DNA from: Lachnospiraceae bacterium
GTDB lineage: Bacteria > Bacillota > Clostridia > Lachnospirales > Lachnospiraceae
Assembly: GCA_021202575.1 (NCBI GenBank)
Contig: JAJQCU010000095.1
Location: 584 to 12,705, forward strand
DNA length: 12,122 bases
Direction: 5' to 3'
This document shows, piece by piece, positions 6,822 through 12,122 of the stretch. Under the pieces are notes generated by a model. The model did not search any database. It had not been told where the DNA came from and saw only the letters and a program-made list of their open reading frames with translations. Position 1 is the stretch's first letter, and each line of letters opens with the position of its first letter. Both the position numbers and the translations under genes were made by a program.

Positions 6822-8927
6822 ATGAGCATGAATGTAGAAGAACTGTTTGGCAGCAATGTATTTGACATTGGTACGATGAGAGAGCGCCTGCCGAAAAATG
6901 TGTTTAAGGACGTTGTGAAGGTCATGAAGCAGGGCGGCGAGCTGTCCCTGGAGGACGCCAACGTGGTCGCCAAGGCGATGAAGGACTGGGCGGTAGAGAA
7001 GAGTGCGACCCATTACACCCACTGGTTCCAGCCGCTGACTGACATTACCGCTGAAAAGCATGACGCTTTTATTTCTTCGCCGGATGAATGCGGCAAGATG
7101 ATTCTGGAGTTTTCCGGCAAGGAGCTGATCAAGGGCGAGCCGGACGCCTCCTCCTTCCCCAGCGGGGGCTTACGCGCCACGTTTGAGGCAAGAGGATATA
7201 CAGCCTGGGACATCACTTCCCCGGCATTCTTAAAGGAGAGCGCCGCCGGTGTGATTCTCTGCATCCCAACCGCGTTCTGCTCCTATAAGGGCGAGGCTCT
7301 GGACAAGAAGACTCCGCTGCTGCGTTCCATGGAAGCTGTCAGCGAGCAGGCAATCCGCATTGTCCGTCTCTTTGGCAATACCACTTCCACGAAGGTCAGC
7401 GCCAGCGTAGGACCGGAGCAGGAATATTTTATTGTAGATAAGGATAAATACTTAAAGCGCAAGGATCTGATTTTCACCGGACGTACCCTGTTCGGAGCGC
7501 CGGCACCCAAGGGCCAGGAGCTGGAGGATCATTATTTCGGAAATATCCGCGAGAGAATCGGCGGATATATGAAGGATCTGAATGAGGAGCTGTGGAAGCT
7601 GGGCGTGACCGCCAAGACCCAGCACAACGAGGTGGCTCCCGCTCAGCATGAGCTGGCTACCATCTATGAGACCGCCAATATGGCTGTGGATCACAACCAG
7701 CTGGTGATGGAAACCATGAAGCGTGTGGCCGGTCGCCATGGCTTGACCTGTTTGCTTCATGAGAAGCCCTTCGCCGGTGTGAACGGCTCCGGCAAGCACA
7801 ATAACTGGTCTCTTTGCACGGACGACGGCATCAATCTGATGGATCCGGGCGAGACGCCCCATGAGAATATTCAGTTCCTGCTGGTATTGTCCTGCGTGCT
7901 GAAGGCAGTGGATACTCACGCGGACCTGCTTCGCCAGAGCGCCGCGGATGTGGGCAATGACCACAGACTGGGCGCCAATGAAGCGCCGCCGGCTATTATT
8001 TCCGTGTTCCTGGGCGAGCAGCTGGAGGACGTAGTGTTGCAGCTGGTGGAAACCGGCGAGGCGGTTCGCTCCATTCACGGTGAGAAGCTGGAGACCGGCG
8101 TTTCCACTCTTCCGGAGTTTATGAAGGACGCCACCGACAGAAACAGGACCTCACCCTTTGCCTTTACCGGCAATAAGTTTGAGTTCCGTATGGTCGGCTC
8201 CTCCGCTTCCATCGCGGACGCCAACACTGTGCTGAACGCCATCGTAGCCGAGGCGTTCTGTGAGGCGGCTGACATTCTGGAGGCGGCTGACAACTTTGAC
8301 ATGGCCTGCCATGACCTGATCAAGGAAAATCTGACAAAGCACAGCAGAGTTATTTTCAATAGCGACGGATATTCCGAGGCCTGGGTGGAAGAGGCCGCAA
8401 GACGCGGTCTGCCGAACATCAAAACCATGGTGGAGGCTACCGGCGCTCTGACTACCGATAAGGCTGTGAAGCTGTTTGAGAAATTCGGCATCTTTACCAG
8501 GGTGGAGCTGGAGGCCCGCGAGGAAGTGCTTTACGAGACCTACAGCAAGAATATCAACATTGAGGCCCGCACCATGATCGACATGGCTTCCAAGGATTAT
8601 ATCCCGGCGGTGATCAGATACTCCAAAACTCTGGCGGATACGGTGCTGGCAGTGAAGGCCGCCGGCGCGGAGCCCTCTGTACAGGCCGCTGAGCTGGTGG
8701 AGGTCAATGAGAAGCTCTCCCAGGCGAAGGCCGCTTTGGAGGAACTGAAGAAGGTGACGGAGGAGTCCTTCGCAATCAGCGATGGAAAGCAGCAGGCGTT
8801 CGCTTACAAGGATGTGGTAGTCCCGGCGATGGCGGCTCTGCGGGCTCCCATCGACGAGCTGGAGCAGATTGTGGACGCTGAGGTATGGCCGGTACCGACT
8901 TACGGCGAGATGATGTTTGAGGTGTAA
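6822..8927 (+). CDS. glnN: Glutamine synthetase type III (GlnN family)
   Basis: The 701-residue product makes glutamine from glutamate, ammonia and ATP in the cytoplasm, the entry point of ammonium assimilation. Its length is typical of type III enzymes (about 700 residues, against about 450 for types I and II). Type III marks include HYTHWFQPLTDITAEKHDAF (64-83) and PSGGLRATFEARGYTAWD (113-130). Catalytic-core motifs visible are GPEQEYF (197-203), QHNEVAPAQHE (267-277), the glycine-rich NGSGKHNNWS (321-330, with the metal-site His) and GNDHRLGANEAPP (378-390, with the substrate-binding Arg). The start ATG 6822 lies 7 bases after GGAGGG (6809-6814); a TTG at 6807 overlaps this signal and is unlikely. 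Codon use is that of a highly expressed gene. It is transcribed alone, behind an attenuator-like leader and followed by stem-loops. Confidence 0.98.
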   Translation: MSMNVEELFGSNVFDIGTMRERLPKNVFKDVVKVMKQGGELSLEDANVVAKAMKDWAVEKSATHYTHWFQPLTDITAEKHDAFISSPDECGKMILEFSGKELIKGEPDASSFPSGGLRATFEARGYTAWDITSPAFLKESAAGVILCIPTAFCSYKGEALDKKTPLLRSMEAVSEQAIRIVRLFGNTTSTKVSASVGPEQEYFIVDKDKYLKRKDLIFTGRTLFGAPAPKGQELEDHYFGNIRERIGGYMKDLNEELWKLGVTAKTQHNEVAPAQHELATIYETANMAVDHNQLVMETMKRVAGRHGLTCLLHEKPFAGVNGSGKHNNWSLCTDDGINLMDPGETPHENIQFLLVLSCVLKAVDTHADLLRQSAADVGNDHRLGANEAPPAIISVFLGEQLEDVVLQLVETGEAVRSIHGEKLETGVSTLPEFMKDATDRNRTSPFAFTGNKFEFRMVGSSASIADANTVLNAIVAEAFCEAADILEAADNFDMACHDLIKENLTKHSRVIFNSDGYSEAWVEEAARRGLPNIKTMVEATGALTTDKAVKLFEKFGIFTRVELEAREEVLYETYSKNINIEARTMIDMASKDYIPAVIRYSKTLADTVLAVKAAGAEPSVQAAELVEVNEKLSQAKAALEELKKVTEESFAISDGKQQAFAYKDVVVPAMAALRAPIDELEQIVDAEVWPVPTYGEMMFEV

Positions 8928-8942
8928 TGCTGTAGTGTGACT

Positions 8943-8992
8943 ATTCATGGCTTTTGCGGCAGCTTCGTTTCCACTTTCTGATGGCCGTGAAT
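8943..8992 (+). other. Stem-loop just after glnN
   Basis: ATTCATGGC (8943-8951) can pair with GCCGTGAAT (8984-8992), 9 bp with one G-U pair and a 32-base loop. It begins 15 bases after the glnN stop. No T-run follows. The long loop makes it weaker than the next hairpin; a role in protecting the mRNA end is possible but unproven. Confidence 0.35.
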
Positions 8993-9033
8993 GGCAAGTA
9001 ATTTTGGTAAAATTCTATATTTTGCTCATAAAA

Positions 9034-9074
9034 GGAATCGCGGCGTTTCTGTATGGCAGGGCGCCGCGGTTTCC
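9034..9074 (+). terminator. GC-rich stem-loop, possible glnN terminator
   Basis: CGCGGCG (9039-9045) pairs perfectly with CGCCGCG (9062-9068). The stem extends through a wobble and a one-base bulge to GGAA/TTCC (9034-9037 with 9071-9074), with a 16-base loop. Downstream is GTTCATTTC rather than a proper T-run, so plus-strand termination would be suboptimal. On the minus strand TTTTATG follows the stem. It is the best candidate for the end of the glnN transcript. Confidence 0.5.
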
Positions 9075-9214
9075 GTTCATTTCATGTGAAGCTGAATGAG
9101 CAGCCATCTCATCTCCGGATTCCTGCATTCCACGGGTCACCCGCTCTTCGATCCGGCCATAAAGTGCCATAAGCAATGAATGCGGTTGTCAGTTGACTTT
9201 ATTTGTGATGCAGC

Positions 9215-9244
9215 GTGACAAAAGGGCAGGGCCTGTGGTATGCT
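9215..9244 (+). promoter_or_regulatory. Probable promoter of the GH13 gene
   Basis: GTGACA (9215-9220) and TATGCT (9239-9244) are separated by 18 bases, with TGTGG just before the -10 element. Transcription would begin near 9251, giving a leader of about 58 bases that is very AT-rich (9247-9290). A TTGACT at 9193-9198 has no matching -10 at the right distance. No clear CRE (catabolite control) site or operator palindrome was recognised. Confidence 0.5.
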
Positions 9245-9308
9245 GTTATAAAGTTCTTATATATTATGCTGCGGACTTATAATGTCTTTTGGGAAAAGGA
9301 GGCCTTAG

Positions 9309-10964
9309 ATGGAACACACGCGATGGTACAAGGACAGAGTATTTTATCAGATCTGGCCCAGGAGTTTTAAGGACGGAAATGGGGACGGCATGGGTGATTT
9401 GTGGGGTGTACTGGAGAAACTGGATTATATTCAGTCTCTGGGAGCGGACGGAATCTGGTTTTCACCGCTCTATCCCTCGCCGGGAGCCGACTGCGGTTAC
9501 GACATCTCCGATTATATGGATATTGCGCCGGAATATGGAGGCATGGAGGCTTTCCGGAAATTGCTCGCCGAGGCACATCAAAGGGGCATGAAGGTGATCA
9601 TGGACCTTGTGATTAACCACACCAGCGATGAACATCCCTGGTTTGAGAAAAGCCGCCGCAGGGAGGAACCATACACAGATTATTATATCTGGCGGCCTGC
9701 GAAGCCGGGCGGGAAGCTTCCCAACAACTGGGACAGCAATTTTGAGGGAAAAGCCTGGACATATGATGATGTGCGCGGGGAATATTACCTCCATCTGTTT
9801 GCTGTGAAGCAGCCGGACCTGAATATGGACAATCCGCTGGTACGGGAGGAAGTGAAAAAGATTCTTCGCTTCTGGCTTGACATGGGTGTGGATGGCTTCA
9901 GGGAAGATGTGGTTACCTTTATATCCAAGGAGGAGGGCCTGCCTGATGAAAAACTGCCGCTGCCGACAGGGAAGGGAATCTCTCATTACAATCACGGTCC
10001 GCGTATCCATGAATACCTGTCAGAATTCTACAGGGATGTATTTTCTCACTACGATTGTATGACACTTGCCGAGGCTCCGATGGTAACTCCCAAAAAGGCT
10101 CTGGAGTATATTGATGAGCAAAAAAGCAATGAACTGGACATGGTGATCCAGTTTGAGACAGTCTGTGCAGACTGCCTGTTCACGGACTGGATGCCGATGA
10201 AATTTTCACTCAGAAAGCTGAAACGCTCGTTTTCCAGGTGGCAGAAGGAACTGGACGGCAGGGCCTGTAATATGATTTATCTGGAAAATCATGATCATCC
10301 TCGAGTCATATCCCGCTACGGTAGTGAAAAGTTCCGTGTTGAGAGCGGTAAGATGCTCGCCGCGGCATACCTTTTCCAGAAAGGGACGCCGTTCATTTAC
10401 CAGGGGCAGGAGATCGGAATGACCAACTGGCGGCCTGATTCCCCGGACAAATACGAAGATGTTCAGACAATATGGCAGTATGAGAATACCGCCCTGCGCA
10501 AATCCGATGAAGAGCGCCTGCATCGCCTGTGGCGTTCCTCCCGTGATTCCGCACGTACGCCGATGCAGTGGTCAGCGGAACGGCATGCCGGTTTTTCCGA
10601 TGTGAAGCCATGGTTTTATGTTAATAAAAATTTCCGGAGGATCAATGTGGCCGCCCAGGAAGAGGACGCAGATTCGTTGCTGAACTTTTACCGGAAGGCG
10701 ATCGCCCTGCGTAAGAGGCTGGATGTAGTGAAAAACGGAACCTACCGGGAATTTGAGAAGAATTCCACACAGCATTACATATATTCCAGAGAGACAGATT
10801 CCCGGAAATTGTATGTGATATGTTCTTTTTCCCGGAGAGAGACAAAGTTCAAATGCCCGGCCGGCCTTGATACAGATAGGGCAAAATTGATTTTGCAAAA
10901 TTATCCAAAACAAAAGCCTGACATCCTGAAGCCCTATGAAACAAGGGTATACTTAATGGAATAA
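9309..10964 (+). CDS. GH13 alpha-glucosidase, oligo-1,6-glucosidase-like
   Basis: The 551-residue cytoplasmic enzyme (no signal peptide) has all GH13 conserved regions. The calcium-type loop DGNGDGMGD is at 22-30. Region I is DLVINH (99-104). Region II is GFREDV (196-201), with nucleophile D200. Region III is TLAEAP, with acid/base E255. Region IV is ENHDHPR (326-332), with D329 stabilising the transition state. QPDLNMDNP (168-176) and the SRDSARTPMQW stretch (411-421) place it with oligo-1,6-glucosidases, dextran glucosidases and related enzymes. Valine after the nucleophile is the residue associated with preference for alpha-1,6 bonds in that group, so isomaltose or isomalto-oligosaccharides are the likely substrates (inference). 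Oddities are Glu before the nucleophile, where Met or Leu is usual, and HDHPR instead of HDQPR. AGGAGG lies 6 bases before ATG 9309, so the start is secure. It has its own promoter and terminator, and no transporter or regulator is adjacent. Confidence 0.93.
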   Translation: MEHTRWYKDRVFYQIWPRSFKDGNGDGMGDLWGVLEKLDYIQSLGADGIWFSPLYPSPGADCGYDISDYMDIAPEYGGMEAFRKLLAEAHQRGMKVIMDLVINHTSDEHPWFEKSRRREEPYTDYYIWRPAKPGGKLPNNWDSNFEGKAWTYDDVRGEYYLHLFAVKQPDLNMDNPLVREEVKKILRFWLDMGVDGFREDVVTFISKEEGLPDEKLPLPTGKGISHYNHGPRIHEYLSEFYRDVFSHYDCMTLAEAPMVTPKKALEYIDEQKSNELDMVIQFETVCADCLFTDWMPMKFSLRKLKRSFSRWQKELDGRACNMIYLENHDHPRVISRYGSEKFRVESGKMLAAAYLFQKGTPFIYQGQEIGMTNWRPDSPDKYEDVQTIWQYENTALRKSDEERLHRLWRSSRDSARTPMQWSAERHAGFSDVKPWFYVNKNFRRINVAAQEEDADSLLNFYRKAIALRKRLDVVKNGTYREFEKNSTQHYIYSRETDSRKLYVICSFSRRETKFKCPAGLDTDRAKLILQNYPKQKPDILKPYETRVYLME

Positions 10965-10971
10965 CGAAAAC

Positions 10972-11015
10972 AAAAAGGTGGCGCCGCTTTATCTTTTTGC
11001 GGCAGGCCACCTTTT
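10972..11015 (+). terminator. Strong intrinsic terminator after the GH13 gene
   Basis: GGTGGC (10977-10982) pairs with GCCACC (11006-11011), and GCCGC (10983-10987) with GCGGC (10999-11003), around an 11-base loop and a two-base bulge. AAAAA precedes and TTTT follows, so it can act on both strands and would also stop minus-strand transcripts of the small ORF and toxin unit. It begins 8 bases after the GH13 stop. Confidence 0.9.
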
Positions 11016-11061
11016 CTTGTCCTTTTCTCAAAGCATGTTCATAAAGATAAAATCATCTTTA

Positions 11062-11259
11062 TTATTTTGTCGGTTCCTTCCCGGAAGCCCGCTCATCCTG
11101 AAGCTGCTTCTGGAGTATACCCCAACGGATATATTCATGTATCTGCTGGCGGACAGCTTCGCGCTGTTCCTCATCCGGAAAATAAATTGTCCTGCGATAA
11201 TATTGAGCGGAGAGCAGCAAAAAAGGAGGCGGCATAGTGCACCCTTTTTCATAAATCAT
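11062..11259 (-). CDS. Small hypothetical protein overlapping the end of the AbiEii-like gene
   Basis: The 65-residue frame begins at ATG 11259, whose last bases overlap the TGA of the AbiEii-like frame as ATGA, a typical sign of translational coupling. A second in-frame start, ATG 11235, has AAGGG a few bases upstream and would give 57 residues (MPPPFLLLSAQYYRR...). The C-terminal half is polar and probably helical (FPDEEQREAVRQQIHEYIRW, then basic and acidic residues). I recognise no family. Its stop lies in an AT-rich perfect inverted repeat (ATAAAGAT 11041-11048 with ATCTTTAT 11055-11062), and the bidirectional terminator at 10972-11015 follows. It could be a true accessory gene of the toxin locus or a chance frame; codon make-up resembles coding sequence more than the other frames here. 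Confidence 0.5.
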   Translation of the reverse strand: MIYEKGCTMPPPFLLLSAQYYRRTIYFPDEEQREAVRQQIHEYIRWGILQKQLQDERASGKEPTK

Positions 11260-11957
11260 TCAAATCCGGGCTGATCTTTGTAGTCCGGCATTTTATCAGC
11301 AATAACCAGCATTTGTTTCAATATGTCATCATAAGAGATGAAATCATTTAAAAAATGTCCAGTAATGTCCAGATAATCTTTTGCATAAAAACCATCTCGG
11401 CAATATTTTTTGATTGTTTCCGAAATGCTGATATTTGGTTCCGCAGATGGGAAAATCGACTTTCTGCCCCTTTGAATTTCTTTCCCATTCATTTCGCTTC
11501 TGTGAACACGAACTTGTGTAAATAGACAATAAAAATCATCGTTATAGGATATCAGAGGGGCAATTTTGTAAAGATCATATAAATGACGGGAATGTCGGGT
11601 TGCATTCTGGATTATGTAGTAGTCACAACTCGCAAAAATTTTATCAATGAACGTCCGTTCAATTGATTGTAATTTCATAGGAAATTCTTCAAGTTGAAAT
11701 TGCTCAATCAGATCAGGTCGTTCTCTGAATTTCAGATAATCTCCAATATAATTCCCGATTTGTCGTGTTTCTGTGGGAAAAGCGTACGAACCCAGAGATG
11801 TTTCTACTTTAACATATTCAGGTATGGCATCAAACAATGAAATTTCATCTTCACTGAAGACTGAATGATATCTGAAATGATAGGAGTTAAGGTCTCGATT
11901 GCTTTCTGTATCACTTATGTTATCAATGGGAAGTTGGAACTCTGCGCTGATACTCAT
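11256..11957 (-). CDS. AbiEii/AbiGii-type nucleotidyltransferase toxin, C-terminal frame
   Basis: This 233-residue frame is the C-terminal two-thirds of an AbiEii-type protein. Family marks are VETSLGSYAFPT (51-62), QSIERTFIDKIFA (97-109) and RHSRHLYDLYKI (121-132). The catalytic N-terminal part (KGGTSL and DVD) is encoded immediately upstream but in another frame (11972-12122). Translated backward, this frame continues meaningfully past its ATG (KRRKKLKHNTL) up to about 11992, so ATG 11957, which lacks a ribosome binding site, is an internal Met and not the true start. AbiEii proteins are toxins of type IV toxin-antitoxin and abortive-infection systems, usually paired with an AbiEi antitoxin gene upstream; none is visible before the window ends. 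Composition is clearly more AT-rich than the other genes, suggesting acquisition. As it stands the gene is broken unless frameshifting or slippage rescues it. Confidence 0.8.
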   Translation of the reverse strand: MSISAEFQLPIDNISDTESNRDLNSYHFRYHSVFSEDEISLFDAIPEYVKVETSLGSYAFPTETRQIGNYIGDYLKFRERPDLIEQFQLEEFPMKLQSIERTFIDKIFASCDYYIIQNATRHSRHLYDLYKIAPLISYNDDFYCLFTQVRVHRSEMNGKEIQRGRKSIFPSAEPNISISETIKKYCRDGFYAKDYLDITGHFLNDFISYDDILKQMLVIADKMPDYKDQPGFE

Positions 11958-11971
11958 CAGGGTATTATGCT

Positions 11972-12122
11972 TTAATTTCTTTCTTCTTTTTTCCCAATGT
12001 GTTCACTGAATGTTATATCAACATCTTCCGAAAAACGATCAATAATTTGAAATCCCTTTGACAACGAGGTTCCTCCTTTGAGTACGCAATTATCATACGT
12101 ATTCGCCAGCATATCCAAGAGC
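11972..12122 (-). pseudogene. AbiEii-type toxin, N-terminal catalytic fragment (frame broken, 5' end outside window)
   Basis: Reading from the right edge on the minus strand, 49 codons encode LLDMLANTYDNCVLKGGTSL, then SKGFQIIDRFSEDVDIT, then EHIGKKEERN and a TAA at 11972-11974. KGGTSL and the DxD of SEDVDIT are the nucleotide- and metal-binding motifs of AbiEii-type nucleotidyltransferases. After EHIG the protein similarity moves into the -1 frame (KRRKKLKHNTLMSIS) and continues in the gene at 11256-11957. The switch falls at a run of six T (11987-11992; A6 on the coding strand) next to CCC; one extra base there would join both parts into a normal protein. The true start lies beyond the window. 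Confidence 0.8.

Larger units (their letters stand above)
8928..9308. other. 381-base intergenic region without a convincing gene
   Basis: The gap between glnN and the GH13 gene holds a loose stem-loop (8943-8992), a strong GC-rich stem-loop (9034-9074), a promoter near 9215-9244 and the ribosome binding site AGGAGG at 9297-9302. A 51-codon minus-strand frame (9015-9170) exists but has no ribosome binding site and runs through the strong stem. No tRNA, repeat array or insertion sequence is seen. Confidence 0.6.

Noticed and set aside
9015..9170. Minus-strand small ORF of 51 codons (MALYGRIEERVTRG...)
   Set aside because: There is no ribosome binding site, no recognised family, and the frame runs through the strong stem-loop at 9034-9074; possibly a gene remnant, but not supportable.
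11028..11252. Second minus-strand frame of 74 codons in the same stretch
   Set aside because: It is out of frame with the ATGA-coupled ORF, has an irregular composition and shows no family features.
10978..11274. Plus-strand frame of 98 codons after the GH13 gene
   Set aside because: It begins inside the GH13 terminator and lies opposite the small ORF with the ATGA overlap; no ribosome binding site.
1..12122. CRISPR arrays, insertion sequences, phage genes and rRNA
   Set aside because: No regularly spaced repeats, terminal inverted repeats with transposase, phage structural genes or rRNA sequence were seen in reading the window.

Overview
The window looks like a chromosomal segment of a gut-type Clostridia genome, most likely Lachnospiraceae. 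The support is a type III glutamine synthetase behind a strong GGAGGG ribosome binding site, purine-rich Shine-Dalgarno sequences throughout, sigma-A-type promoters, intrinsic terminators and a tRNA-Pro without an encoded CCA. Family assignments were made by eye from motifs; no database search was run.

Region 1 (1-6350, + strand) is a surface-polysaccharide operon whose beginning lies outside the window. In order it holds: the C-terminal part of a DUF4832-type barrel protein; a Stealth-family sugar-phosphate transferase (11-base overlap with the gene before it); a Wzx/MATE-like polysaccharide flippase; an NTP_transf_5-type nucleotidyltransferase; and a second, membrane-anchored DUF4832 protein. 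Spacing is tight and no internal promoter is convincing, so the genes are probably co-transcribed. My inference is that the Stealth enzyme builds a phosphodiester-linked glycan, the flippase moves it across the membrane, and the DUF4832 proteins act on it outside the cell. The order DUF4832 - Stealth - flippase - nucleotidyltransferase - DUF4832 is the best candidate here for an uncharacterised system.

Region 2 (6351-9308) is core metabolism. A tRNA-Pro(CGG) gene on the minus strand has its own promoter and terminator. Divergent from it is glnN (type III glutamine synthetase) with a roughly 110-base leader. That leader holds an intrinsic terminator and an overlapping alternative hairpin, which is the architecture of transcription attenuation. 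The 381-base gap after glnN has no convincing gene but holds two stem-loops and the promoter of the next gene.

Region 3 (9309-11015, + strand) is a single-gene unit: a GH13 oligo-1,6-glucosidase-like enzyme with a good promoter, a perfect ribosome binding site and a strong terminator.

Region 4 (11016-12122, minus strand) is clearly more AT-rich than the rest and looks acquired. It holds an AbiEii-type nucleotidyltransferase toxin gene whose reading frame is broken by one base at a six-T run (A6 on the coding strand). A small ORF overlaps its stop codon by ATGA. The toxin gene, and any AbiEi-type antitoxin partner, continue beyond the right edge.
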